Positions 23,617 through 34,992 of a stretch of DNA of 64,000 bases are shown here, in pieces (within the stretch, counting starts at the first letter, position 1; the number at the start of each line of letters is the position of its first letter). Source of the DNA: Yarrowia lipolytica. Lineage: Eukaryota; Ascomycota; Dipodascomycetes; Dipodascales. The stretch is taken from positions 1,672,501-1,736,500 of the forward strand of contig NC_090772.1 in the NCBI RefSeq assembly GCF_001761485.1. Reading direction: 5' to 3'. Under the pieces are notes generated by a model. It was given only the letters and a program-made list of their open reading frames with translations, ran no database searches and had not been told where the DNA came from. The position numbers and the translations under genes are program-made.

Positions 23617-25100
23617 TTGAAAGCGAAAGATGAGCAAAAGGTGGAACCAAAACCACACCGGAGACACCCCACCAGATAAATACTGCCCGTGGAGGTCCGC
23701 CGCCGCTTACTCACCGGCTCACCCGCTCACAAACCATAAAAGTGCCGTTCATATCAAACTTCACGTCCAGGCCCTTGTTCGCCGCATCGGCCCTGCAGTA
23801 CCAAGCCCAAACTGCACGCCAGTTCAAAGTGAAAATGCCTCGATCGAGGGGAGCCAGGGGGGGGATGCTCTTTGTCCCTCGTCTTGTGAACGGCGGCAAG
23901 CCCCGATAAAATACATTCTGTACGGCCGCGTGGTACTAGACCACTTCGTTATCTCAAAGGAGCAGCTTATCAGGTTACGGTTACGGTTGTTTTGTTTTTT
24001 TCCTCTTCCAACTTTTGTATTTGCACTTTTCCTATTAGCCTTCCGCTCGACGCATGGACCGACTTGGCAGAAAAAAGCTAAACGGTCCAAAATCCGGAAA
24101 AATGAAGAGGCAATCAGGGGGGGTTTTGGCACTAGTCGAATTAACACCCGCCAAAGACCAGATTGCAACGTTTATCCGCCACCATCCCACCTAAAACCAC
24201 CGCTTATTCATCCTGTTAAGACGTTAAGCTCCGCCACTGCCGTGTGAAACTTTTTACCTTGCCATCCGTCTGGTGGTGGCCTTGTTCGTGAGGCGCTCCT
24301 AAGAGACGGGAAGGGAAAAAGCCGATAAGAGCAGCCAATGGAAATGCTGGAGACTCGCAGAGGTGTCACGTGACTCCTTCCGTGGGGCTCCTGCCACGCT
24401 TGAGTGCCTGCGCACAGGACGACCGCCTACCCCCCTCATCTACCCACCTCGGTTATAGAATCTTGTAGCGAGAGTAAATGCTAACACCAAATAAGCCTGG
24501 GTGCCGTATGGGGTTGCTAGTGATTTTCGGGGTCCGTTGTCCTAAGCCACAGAAGGGACAAATGTGACACTTTTTGCCCGTTTGCCCCGGCTAAAAATGG
24601 ACTCTCAGAGTGGGCGTCCAGCACCGGCTCCCGCAAAATTGTCGACCACCTCGTAAACCACCAGAACAGGTCCAAGAGTTCCATTTTTCCGGCTTGGCAA
24701 ACGCATTCCAGTGCCTTACATTAAACGGCAGTGCAGTAATATGCATCCTCGGAACGGCAGGAGTTTCGGGCGAAAAAAAAGATGCGGTAGACGCAGAAAT
24801 GAATAGAGTGACTGCAAAAGCACACTAACGGGTATCAACTGACAGGGGACACCCAGAAGCTGCTCCCGAGTTGCATGATTTTGTATGAATTGGCCATTTT
24901 CAGACCCATAGTCGCCTTCAAACGCCCTCCAGACATGTATATGAATGATGTCATTCACCCCATAGTAAGTAACATGACTCTGAACATAATGGAGGTTAAG
25001 TCGCTTCGGCTGTCGAAGTTTTTCACACAGACTTTCGCATATTCCCCATCCAGCAAGTCGCGTGACTGAGATATTAAAAATCTCACCAGTCCGCCCCCAC
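23617..25100. other. Intergenic, promoter side of the permease gene
   Basis: Nothing beyond a CACGTG box near 24,367 and short open frames without support. The GTGAGT on the minus strand near 23,708 has no matching 3' splice site before the permease ATG. Confidence 0.5.
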
Positions 25101-27200
25101 TTTGTGTTCCTTGTCTCTCAACGTCTATCTCCTACATTGTAGTCTGTCTCGGAAGTGAAATTTGGGAACTCCTCCAGAACCGTCAATATTGGTCCAATAG
25201 TTGAGAAAAAACCACAGCGGTGTTCTCCGTCTCCCAATTATCATTCTGGTCAAGTGTTCCTCCCCTATATCGCTGCTACTGGTTCAGTTCGCAAGATTGC
25301 TGCCGCCAAAGTTACGGTGGAAACAAGCCCAAAGTTTCAGCGCCTCACCATGGCTTATTTTGACCGCTGCTGGCCGTCCCTGGCCGTCCCAACTGACAGA
25401 GTCAAAGTGACAGTCGTGCTGCCTGCGATTCGTATTCTCAGAGAGCATGGTTATCATCGGGTCAAGCCACAGATAGCGATTTAAGAACCGCCTTAGACGT
25501 TTTCAGACTCTCGTAGGTTGTAAGCCTGCAGTAAACCACGTTATAACGCACACTTGCTGGTGAAGATGTGTTTCAGACGGCTTTGGGCGTCTTACGTACT
25601 TGACTGCTACAGGGCTGTGGCTCCAAGACATGTTTGTGGGGAGGAAAGGCAATGGGGTGTGTTCGTGATTCATCTATATGTCCTGTACCCACTCGTAACC
25701 CGGACAAATGGGCCATGGTCCTGGTTGTCTCTCCGGTCGAGTTGATGACTCCGCACGAGCTCGGGTGGGACCAATTGTCAAGAAGTGTCGCCGACAACCT
25801 CACAGAGGCTTCGCAACAAACATGTTAGCTAAATACTAACTAACGTCAATCTTTTTATTAACTGACAAAAACTCCGGACAATCTGTGTGTCTCTCGTTGT
25901 ACCAGTACCATAAATCACTTCCATGCTTGGATAAGTGTCAACTTTGACAATCTCGGGCCAGCCCAGAATGGCGACTGAAAAGCTCACTACAGGACACAAA
26001 ATCATTGAAGAGCTGCGAAGAAACATTCGCGGACGTTTCGACATGAATTTTCTGGGTCGAAATATCGTCAGGAGTTGAGGCCTGCAATGCCTTCCAATCT
26101 GCCTGCAGAAACATCTTCCAAGTCTGTCTACTCTTTTTCTGAAGGAACAATTCAAGCACATCCCCTGTCCTCGTCACCCGTGTGGTGTTTGGAGCACTCT
26201 ACCTGCTTGGTCAGGCTCAAGCCAGTTATTGGAAGTACAGGGGCTCTATCGAACGGCTTCTGGCTTACATTGAAAAAGCCCCAGATACTCTCTAAACAAT
26301 GGACGCCCATGTTCATGTTCATACCTTGGCTCTGTGCCCATGTCACGCTGGCAACCTGGCATTCGACGCAATTCTGCAATGTCTGATCCCATCTTTGCAG
26401 CGATGCTAGGGGCCATGGTTATCTCCTCAAGAAGAACATCTTCTGCCTGCTCGAGAAGATCTCAAAGCTGGACAGCCCAGACATCGACATCATCTCAGAA
26501 GCGGTGAAAAAAGATCTACTTGTAATCTGCAGGCAGTTTCATTACCCCCCACCGAGGACGCAGACAACTCCAGGTTTGTCATCTAGATCGAGGAGCTCGT
26601 CTATCTCTACCAAACTACAAGTGGCTCACCAACGCAGACAAGGATTACTGTTATTCCCTTCATTTTTGCTTGGGGCGAAATTTCGATAACTTGACGGCTC
26701 TGGAGCACCAGTTAACGCTCGAGCCAGTGACAAACCTCCATTTGGCACTATTCTTCTTTAAGAAGGTCAAAGTCTGGTTAGATAATGAAATGAGTAACAC
26801 TCGGTCTCTCGTGCCATCCTGCCGACGCTCAACTGTCCAGGTGAGGTCTGCTGGTGTGGAAAGAGACGTTGAGAAATTTGGTGCAACAGATAGCACGCAA
26901 ATGGAGTGTCCCAAAACTGTACTCGTTCGCCAGCTTACTAAGAATGGCTGCTTTTGCACCCTCTGCGATTACTTTGGACACTTTCATCCATCCCCAAGCG
27001 CACACGCAATTGCTGGTGATAACTTCATCAGGGGGGAACGGTTTGTTTCATCTGCTGCGGTTCAGCATGGCATCAAAAGTTCATATGGTGACCCTGGGAC
27101 TCCTCAGTATCATAAAAAGAGCGAGAAACAATTCCAACTAATGTTTTACTGTACTAGGCATCGACTGAGCAGCTCAGAGACACCAAGTACTATTGTTAGG
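25100..27200. pseudogene. Possible eroded coding region, family and strand unclear
   Basis: Several short stretches in different frames look protein-like rather than random. Plus-strand examples begin NIGPIVEKKP (25.2 kb), GALYLLGQAQASYW (26.2 kb) and NIFCLLEKISKLDS (26.4 kb). Some minus-strand stretches also look plausible. No single frame is open across them, and no start codon fits the promoter-like sequence near 25.1 kb. A decayed gene is one reading; a chance run of open codons is the other. I do not recognise a family. Confidence 0.25.
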
Positions 27201-27597
27201 GGTGGTAAATGGTCTTTCTGTAACTTGGAAGATCAGGAAAGCGACAAATCGGGGTTCTCGATCTCAATGAAAGTACAAGAAGAGTGGACGAGTGCGGTTA
27301 TTGGTTACGGCACCATCGTTGCTCCTACTACAGTACATACTGTACCCAGGTCAGCTCTATCCCTCCTGCTCCTACAAATACCACTGCTCTGAACAGCAAT
27401 GCTGGGCCCACCACCCAGACCAACTCCACTACTGCTCTTCCCACAACTACTGGTGTCCTGAAAGCCATTTTGTTCCCGTCTCCTCTACGCAGTAAATTCG
27501 TTGTTGTTCACTTCTACATGTCCTGTGATTTAATTCTGATCAGTGATATACCCATTGCGAGCCTGGTTGACTTAGGCATGTTGACACCTTTCGCTAA

Positions 27598-28081
27598 ATC
27601 TCACTCCTCATGCATCTCACTAAGGAAAGGTTCAGCTTCCTCCTCCTCAGATTGGGCACTGGCCTCCAGCCTCGCCTGGTACTCCTTCTGCCACTTGAGA
27701 TAATCCCGGTTGCTGTGTCTAACGAAGACAACCATTGCGACCACAAAGGACCCAAAAGAGGCAATAAAGATATGGGAACACTTAACCAAAAGATCACCCA
27801 GTCAAAGCCGTTTGAGTATTCTCTCTTGTGGACTGAGTTGACCATTCTGTCAGTGACTTGGTTACAGAACCTCCATTCAACGGAACAGATATCCACAACG
27901 AAAGTTCTTTCACACGAGGGACCTCTTCATCTGCTTCAGCACCCCCCTCAAGATCGATATCTGAAGCTATTTTAGTGATTGTTTGTCTGTCGTATTGTCG
28001 TCTTGCGCATGATTGAGCCTCATGCTGATCACACGAGGGACCCAGCCTGTATACAAGGGAGTTTGATAATGGAGGGCACAA
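27598..28081 (-). pseudogene. Tail of an unknown membrane protein gene, frame broken
   Basis: The minus strand first reads an acidic stretch containing DLEGGAEADEEVPRVKEL and ends TALTG-stop at 27794. The neighbouring frame continues with a hydrophobic segment (IASFGSFVVAMVVFV), a basic stop-transfer stretch (RHSNRDYLKW) and an acidic tail (SEEEEAEPFLSEMHEE). The two frames meet at a GGG run, so one extra G would explain the break. It looks like the C-terminus of a single-pass membrane protein. The 5' part is not identifiable; a GTAAGT on the minus strand near 28.1 kb hints at an intron. The family is unknown. Confidence 0.35.
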
Positions 28082-28715
28082 ACTTCGGAGACCAACTTAC
28101 TGCACAAGTCCAGTTCAATACCTGTAGTTAATTGGCTGTCCTGGAGGATGGTAGAATCTTTGAATGACTGAAATTCGAAAAATATCCTGGGATTCAGTTG
28201 TACATACTGGACTAGACGTGAATGTTAGCCGAACCACCACCCCAATCACTGTAGTACAATTGCTGTCTGGATTCTCCTTCGTGCACAACACATACAAGTA
28301 CCGGTACTTACTATACATACCTTATGGCGGCCACACTACTTGTAGCGCCGTATATGCCCCCTATCGGTCGATCAATGTTATCCCTGATGACCGGTGCCCA
28401 CATCATGGAGAGGTTGAGAGTCAACATTGGGACATGCTACGGTTTATAAGACAGAAGAGCTGTACAAAAAACCCTCTTCAGGTCTCCCATATCACCAGCT
28501 TCCATCAGTATAAACACCTCAGAACAAGAAAATCCGCCACATCATGTAAGGTGGAGAAGGCGGGCTGGTGTAACCTCATATGGGTCATTTTGGACACAAC
28601 CCCTGTGCCAATACGTACCTGAGCCCAGATGTACAGTCCTCGTCTTTGTTTGTGACCTGTTTTATTGCCTCTCTATTGGTTCTTTAGTATCTACCGCTGA
28701 CACTTTTCCGTAGAA

Positions 28716-28738
28716 TTTTTTTTTTTAAAAAAAAAAAA
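28716..28738. repeat. T11-A12 block 3' of the P450 gene
   Basis: Eleven T followed by twelve A form a perfect AT palindrome about 150 bases beyond the P450 stop codon. It may be part of the 3' end-forming region. Stretches of this kind are also common by replication slippage. Confidence 0.6.
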
Positions 28739-28883
28739 CATATCTTATCTTGCGCCAATGATGCCTGCCAAGACTGCGTATGCATGATAAGCATATTAGC
28801 CGAGGCACTGTGCAAGTGAAGACACAACAACAAACTGGATATCACACAATGAATATTGACTAAGGCATCTCCTTCAACTCCAG

Positions 28884-30635
28884 CTATTTCATATGAACCC
28901 TCAGACCTTCTCCCAGACTCATGGTGATATGGGTCTTGAACAGCACTGGTAGACCCTTCCTGTCTCGCCATTCGATCTCCGTAAACTCCTGAACCAACCG
29001 AACAATGACATATGCAGCCTCAGTCAAAGCATACTGCTGGCCAAGACAGAATCGTGGACCGCCATTGAAGGGCAAATACTCCCATCCTTTGGGACATGCA
29101 GGTTCCCCCCACCGTTCAGGACGGAACTCGGAGGCATCAGGTCCCCAAATATTCTGGTTGTGGTGCATGAATAGCACAGAGTACGTGACAATCTGGTTCT
29201 TGGACACAAATATGGGTTCGTCATGGTTCTTACCACCTCCAGTAGGCAGCGTTGTGTCCTTGTTCGCCTGTCTCATGTTTATGGGAACAGGAGGACACAG
29301 ACGAAGAGCCTCGTTGATGACATAACGAAGGTAGACACACCGCTTGAGAGATTCAAAGGTTATGGAGTCTGTGCTGGTCCCAAAGTCAGTCATAATGCCT
29401 TCTCTCAGTTTAGCTAGCTTCTCGGGATTGGCTACCAGACACAGGAACACGAAGGACAAGAGCGCCGCTGTAGTGTCTCGTCCAGCAATGAGAATGTTGA
29501 TAAGCTGGTCTCGAATAGCCACTGGATCACGAGTACGCTGAGCAAGCTCGTAAAGGAAGGTGTACTTCTCTGCACTCTTCATCTGGAGCTCTTGGGGTGT
29601 CAGTTTCAAGGCTTGGTTGACAAAATGGTTGGAAAAGGCATGGACTGTGTTGACAGCCGAGTGGAATTTTTGTCGGTAAAGAACATCTCCCCAGATCCAA
29701 TAGAACCTCTGAAGCTTGGAACGCATTGCCGAGAACTCGAGGGCCGTGGTCAGAGCAGCTGGGTAGGCCTTTCGAATATCTTCAGACACAGAGACCTCAA
29801 AGACAGGCGAGTCGCGTGGAGAAACACCTGACTGGAGGCTGTTCTCTGAGCCGATTCCCAGTCCTTTCTTCTCATATGTTCCATAGATGGGCTCCCATTC
29901 GTTCGGAACGTTGGAGTGGTGGTCACGAGATTGGAGAAGGTTACGCTTGCCGTCCGTCATAACGTGTGTCTCCTTCTTGGTCTCTTTGAGACAATCTCCG
30001 AGGGAGTCTACTGACTCTCCGTACAGTAAATTAGTGGCTGTGTCCATTGTTAGCATGAAGAACAGTTCCTGAATATCGACTTCTCCCTTGAGAGCCACTC
30101 TTCGCTTGACAATTGCCATCAGTTGTTGTAGAGATGTTTCAAGGGAAGACAAGTGGCTGACCGTTTCCTTTGAAAACTGAGGTCGCAGTAGAGCTCTCGA
30201 GTGTGCCCAGCCTTGGCCGTCCAAAGTGAAGATTCCATCTCCCATGAGGGTGAAGAGTAAAGCATGTCGGGTCTTTCCGAGATCGTAATCGGAGAATTGC
30301 GTGGCTAAGAGGGCCTTGATGTTTTCGGACTCGGACGTGTAGATGACCAGTTCTCCTCCTAGCGAGACGATGAAGGTGCGTAGTTTGGTGAAATAGTCAA
30401 CAACTTTGGCACTGTAGAAGCGATCACGGTTACATCGAACCACCGCGTAGATTAACCACCATCCAAATAAACCCGTGGATTGCTGGGGGCATCTGGCCAG
30501 CTTTAGTCGGTACTCCTTGTAACGTCTATGAACAGTGTTGACTTGAACGTTTAGTACTAGCAAAAAGAGCGTAATGGGGATGATCAGTAAGGGTAGTAGT
30601 AGTAGTTCGAGATTGATCATGGTAAATGGTATCAT
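28884..30635 (-). CDS. Cytochrome P450, CYP52 (alkane/fatty-acid hydroxylase) family
   Basis: The protein has 583 residues. Family knowledge: CYP52 enzymes of alkane-growing yeasts (ALK genes in Yarrowia) hydroxylate the terminal carbon of n-alkanes and fatty acids at the ER membrane, using NADPH-P450 reductase. Residues of about 7-30 are a membrane anchor. The I-helix motif AGRDTTA is at 384-390, the K-helix ExxR (EALR) at 442-445, and the haem loop FNGGPRFCLGQQ has its cysteine ligand at 530. All key residues are present. At 583 residues it is about 60 longer than the usual 515-530; the excess is a hydrophilic insertion at about 215-285. A TATA box lies about 55 bases upstream. The ALK paralogue cannot be named from the sequence alone. 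Confidence 0.92.
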   Translation of the reverse strand: MIPFTMINLELLLLPLLIIPITLFLLVLNVQVNTVHRRYKEYRLKLARCPQQSTGLFGWWLIYAVVRCNRDRFYSAKVVDYFTKLRTFIVSLGGELVIYTSESENIKALLATQFSDYDLGKTRHALLFTLMGDGIFTLDGQGWAHSRALLRPQFSKETVSHLSSLETSLQQLMAIVKRRVALKGEVDIQELFFMLTMDTATNLLYGESVDSLGDCLKETKKETHVMTDGKRNLLQSRDHHSNVPNEWEPIYGTYEKKGLGIGSENSLQSGVSPRDSPVFEVSVSEDIRKAYPAALTTALEFSAMRSKLQRFYWIWGDVLYRQKFHSAVNTVHAFSNHFVNQALKLTPQELQMKSAEKYTFLYELAQRTRDPVAIRDQLINILIAGRDTTAALLSFVFLCLVANPEKLAKLREGIMTDFGTSTDSITFESLKRCVYLRYVINEALRLCPPVPINMRQANKDTTLPTGGGKNHDEPIFVSKNQIVTYSVLFMHHNQNIWGPDASEFRPERWGEPACPKGWEYLPFNGGPRFCLGQQYALTEAAYVIVRLVQEFTEIEWRDRKGLPVLFKTHITMSLGEGLRVHMK

Positions 30636-32591
30636 CTTAGAGCGTTTCTGTGTTGATATGTTGTAGTTTTTTGAAACACCTTGTTAGGGTATATATCGTA
30701 ATCTCATGTCTTTGTGTGGATGTATCTGGTACACTACTACAACCCCTTGATTCCTCCACCCTAAAGACGACTTTAAAACACACCTCGACATGTGATTGAT
30801 ACGCTAACAGAACCCCGAAGACGCTAGCGGGGATCGTGACTGTGGGGTAGCGGCTGCACGTGGTTGTGTCGGTGTGGGGACGAGTACGAGGCCACCCCGG
30901 GACAATTGAGTCACGTGAGGTTGACCATTGGTCAATGGTTATCCAAGTTGGAGTGCTTCGATTACGTTTGATTTCATGCAGTTATTGTATCATGTTGTAA
31001 ACATCTCGTCAATGTGGTGTTGTGCGACTGCTTGTACAGGGAGAGTTTTATCTAGGTCAAAGCTCAAGATTTCATGTAGCAACTTTTGAGGTAAATATAC
31101 CAACACTTAGCCCTTCTTCTGGTGATTCCATTCGTGGACAGAACCTGTACAGTATCCGCTAGAGACTCTACGTTGTGGCTGTTCGGAGATCTACTTGTAC
31201 TTTGATCAATACTGAACTGCGTCGGGTCTCCAACTGAATGAGGAAAAGATGGACAACTTTCCATATTATTAATTGCGATTCAGGTGTCCCTCAAAGAATG
31301 CTCTTGTGCTCATACTCGTACCTCTTCCCCTCCTCTCTCTGGTGGTCTGAGCGTGTAATTGAGGGACAAGAATGCAACCTCTCGTAGTTGGTCAATAACG
31401 ATACAAAAAGAATAGGGAAAAATAAACGAGAGAGATACAAGTGCAACCTGCAGATACATCTCCATGATTACCACAATCAAGCGCCCAATTGGTCTCCGCC
31501 TCTTGTTGATGTTTCCCACCAACCCCAGTTGATGTAACATTGAACTAGCAACCAGGAACGTCGGTACTTGCACTATTTTACCCCACATAACTTGGTTTTA
31601 TTAATTGATTATCTACGGGTATAGTAATCACAGTCCCCTCTTGGGGAGAGGGGAATGGTCTCTCAAGGGAGTAGATTACTGGTATTGTAGAGTACAGTAC
31701 CTACTGTACAGTATGAGCGAAGAGTAGCAATGGTATAAGCAATAAAGAGAGCATGTTTCTGGACTGTTCTTGTACTATCCTCAAATAGACATGTTTCGGA
31801 TCCTTGTCTCAAGTTCAACTTTCGTTTCGTGTCGCCGTTCTCTTTTGGGAATCCAACTAACCTGAACCCACTACAAACTGAACAACTGTATGTATAGTAG
31901 TGGAGCTGTAAAGGAGTGGACTGCATTTCTGTAATCATCTGAGGAGCAGCTATCCATTGGTGTAATTTTCATGTACGAAACCCAACAACTCCAGCAAACA
32001 AGAGACTCCTTGATCGACGGTGTCGTCCACACAAGCTTCCTTCGCCAGAACACTTTTGAGGTCTTCAATTGACGGCCAAAAGTTGTGGGCAGTTGTCAGT
32101 TTGCCCCTCGTTCAATATACTACCAATTGAGTGGTCTTTTCCCTCTTTCTTGCGTATTACTTACAAAACCGTCGAGTAAAATCTGCAGCTGGTACGGACT
32201 CTAGCCCAACCAACACTTGGACGTTGCTTAGCAGAAGATTCGGGAGATATCCGACGTAGAAGAAGATAAAGGAAGTAAACGATTGTACTCCAATCAACTT
32301 TCGCATCATTTTTGTCCCAATAACCCCACCTTTGCTATTCACAAATGACTTCTTCACCTCTCGGTTTCTCCTTCTACAGTACATGTCTAGTCAAAGCATG
32401 TGGTTCTGCTAGGTAACAAAAATCACCTATAACTACACATATCGTCTAAAAAAAAACCACCCATGAACCCAGATCTTCGTCTTCCCTTCATTTTACACCC
32501 CTTATCATTCATCTCCATCTGATCTGCTGACTAATCAACACATGCACTGTGCATATCTCGCGCTATCTTTTACCCCTCCACCTACACCATC
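30636..32591. other. Shared divergent promoter region of the P450 and APN1 genes
   Basis: Two kilobases separate the two start codons. They hold the P450 TATA box, a CATGTG E-box (30789-30794) resembling half of the known Yarrowia alkane-response element, a CACGTG near 30,912 and GTAC-rich words near 31.69 kb. The open frames inside are short and unconvincing. Confidence 0.5.
30690..30696 (-). promoter_or_regulatory. TATA box of the P450 gene
   Basis: ATATATA on the minus strand, about 55 bases upstream of the ATG at 30635. It is the only TATA-like element close to this start. Confidence 0.55.
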
Positions 32592-33752
32592 ATGACTCGA
32601 ACGAATCTCGCCTACAAGGTCGGCGCTCACGTGTCGACCGCCAAGGGCGTGCAGAACGCCGTAACCAACTCCGCCAACATGTCAGGAAACTCGTTTGCGC
32701 TGTTTCTGAAGAGCCAGCGACAATGGACGGGTCGCAAGTACGATAAGAGCGAAGTGGACGAGTTTCACGACCTGTGCAAGGAACACAAGTACAGCGGAAA
32801 GACGGACATCTTGCCACATGGCTCTTACTTGATCAACCTCGCGTCTCCCGACGCAAACACCGCCTACAACTCTCTCAAGGGCTTCATTGACGATCTGCAG
32901 CGATGCGAGCTGCTCGGCATCTCCAAATACAACCTGCATCCCGGTGCCACGGTAGGCTACGACAAGAAGAAGTGCATCGAGAGGCTGGCGGCCAACATTG
33001 ACCGGGGCCTGGAGGCTACCAACTTTGTGCAGGTGGTGCTGGAGAACATGGCTGGTCAGGGTACCACCCTCGGTGATCTCGATGATCTGGCTGCTATCAT
33101 CGATCTGGTCAAGAACAAGGAGCGTGTGGGCGTTTGTATTGATACATGCCACACCTTTGCCGCTGGCTACGATCTCAGAGACGAAAAGTCGTTCAACAAG
33201 TTCTGGAAGCAGTTTGACAAGCTCATTGGATACAAGTACTTGGCAGGCATCCATCTCAACGACTCAAAGACACCTCTCAACAGCAACAGAGATCTGCATG
33301 AGAACATTGGATACGGTTTTCTTGGTCTGGAGGCTTTCAGACTGGTGATGAACAAGCCTGAGCTGGAGGGGCTCCCCCTCATCCTGGAGACTCCAGGAGA
33401 AGACGATATTCGAGCTGAAGAGGTGAAGCTGCTGGAGGAGCTGATCGGCAAGGAAGCTGATGATGAGTTTGTGATCAACAAGTCCCAGGAGCTGCAGAAA
33501 TTGGGCGAGAAGAACCGAAAGGTGGAGCAGGAAAAGATGGATAAGAAGAAGAAGACCAGCAAGCCCGAGAAGCAAAAGCCCCTGGAGCGGTGTCTGGAAG
33601 ACAAGCACGTGCTGGAGCAGTTTGAAAAGGACGCAGACAAGTACGTTCGAGAAAGAGACATGATGAGCGAGATTATGAAGGGAGAGGGAGACGAGAAACC
33701 GAAGAAGCGGGCCAAGAAGGTCAAGGAGGAGATCAAGGAGGAGGAGCTCTAA
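32592..33752 (+). CDS. APN1: AP endonuclease, endonuclease IV family
   Basis: The protein has 386 residues. Family knowledge: Apn1/Nfo enzymes are zinc metalloenzymes that cut DNA 5' of abasic sites and remove 3' blocking groups in base excision repair. All signature stretches are present: GAHVSTAKG (11-19), NLHPGA (114-119), ENMAGQGT (151-158), GVCIDTCHTFAAGYD (180-194), HLNDSK (221-226), DLHENIGYGFLG (234-245) and ETPGED (266-271). They supply the His/Glu/Asp ligands for three metal ions. Residues of about 285-386 are a Lys/Glu-rich tail, like the yeast tail that carries nuclear and mitochondrial targeting signals; KPKKRAKKVK near 369 is a likely nuclear signal. The ATG at 32592 starts exactly where family homology begins. 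Confidence 0.96.
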   Translation: MTRTNLAYKVGAHVSTAKGVQNAVTNSANMSGNSFALFLKSQRQWTGRKYDKSEVDEFHDLCKEHKYSGKTDILPHGSYLINLASPDANTAYNSLKGFIDDLQRCELLGISKYNLHPGATVGYDKKKCIERLAANIDRGLEATNFVQVVLENMAGQGTTLGDLDDLAAIIDLVKNKERVGVCIDTCHTFAAGYDLRDEKSFNKFWKQFDKLIGYKYLAGIHLNDSKTPLNSNRDLHENIGYGFLGLEAFRLVMNKPELEGLPLILETPGEDDIRAEEVKLLEELIGKEADDEFVINKSQELQKLGEKNRKVEQEKMDKKKKTSKPEKQKPLERCLEDKHVLEQFEKDADKYVRERDMMSEIMKGEGDEKPKKRAKKVKEEIKEEEL

Positions 33753-34992
33753 GTACAGTACATGTACTGTAGGCGTGTATCATATTCAAGTCACAGTTTG
33801 TCGCCTCAGAACTATCCATGCCTGCATCGTGTGCATTATGTCGTCTCAAAAGTCCAGCAATACGCTTGAACTAATATAGAATGTATTTTTAGTAGATTAA
33901 ACGGTAAGGGTGGTCCTGGGACTGCCTACGATAATTAATTGGAGATCAAGCAACGGCGAAGCTGAGTCGAATCCCTCAGTCAGCTTTGTCAGCATCATAC
34001 AGTGTCTATAGAGTCAATACCTATACTCTCTCCTATATTGTATCGGTGGCTGCCTATCATAGCAGCGGAATTATGATCGGATACGAGAAAAAGCAATTCT
34101 GTAGCTGCAAGTAGAGCTGTGAAGAAGGGCAAGATCCTGATTCCATGTCTCAGTATAAGTCATCAGGAGCGTCGACATGGGATCGTTTCTCGCTCTGTAC
34201 AGCTTTTCCATCTTCCGAATACCTGTTCCTCCTCTCTCGACTCTAATAAATACCTCAATACGGTTTTTCTCGCGATAATATCGTCCAAGCCTTGGTGAAA
34301 CAGAAACACGGGATATGAGACAAGTGAATACGCGATACCAAATATCTCTCAAAGTGGCTATTAGCCAAGGAGATGTTGGAAATTGGAGATTGAATATGGA
34401 AACAAACGTGTGGATGGTGATTTTTTGATCGCCCTCTGCTAGACAGTATCAGACTCCAGCACCTCAGGCATGGTTCAGCTTGCCAACCCCTTCTTCATGT
34501 CCAATACAGCACATGCACCGTAAGACACGACCAAATTGAAAGATGAAAGTCAACGCGAGTCACAGAGTTGGGTGTACGTACTTTCACGGTATTTTCCAGT
34601 AGCGATTGTTGTTGGGGACAACCTGGAAGCACCACCTCTACATCTACTCGCACGGCATCCCTCATGGGTGTGATCTGGAGCCCAGACCGTCATACTATGG
34701 CCAAGCTGTGGCCCACCATGTAATTCTTTATATACTATATTTATGCGCTTGATGAGAAGACTATAGGAGATTCCGTCAGTTGGGCGAACCTGGCTCGTCA
34801 TTGTCCGTCTGTCGCGGTTGGAACCAAGGCCATAAGGATGATGGCGGTCTTGGTGCAATGTGCTTTGAACCTCTGTGGACACCTTGTGAACGGCTCCGTA
34901 GCTCCCCTTGGTTTGAACTCCACCAGAAACTTGGTTATCAATTTTGAGGGGTTGAGATACCAGACTTGGTCTGGCCTCTGTTTGGCACCTCA
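33753..34992. other. Intergenic 3' of APN1
   Basis: It opens with an 18-bp perfect palindrome just after the APN1 stop. Near 33.96-33.99 kb, AAGCTGA and TCAGCTT can pair as a hairpin. No gene is supported. Confidence 0.5.
33754..33771. repeat. 18-bp perfect palindrome after the APN1 stop codon
   Basis: TACAGTACATGTACTGTA reads the same on both strands and begins two bases after the TAA stop. It belongs to a set of GTAC-core palindromes found in several intergenic regions of this window. A role in transcript 3' ends or factor binding is only inference. Confidence 0.85.

Noticed and set aside
23617-23667. Upstream extension of the permease frame
   Set aside because: It begins at GTG with no ATG. 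The protein from 23616 has a normal hydrophilic N-terminus.
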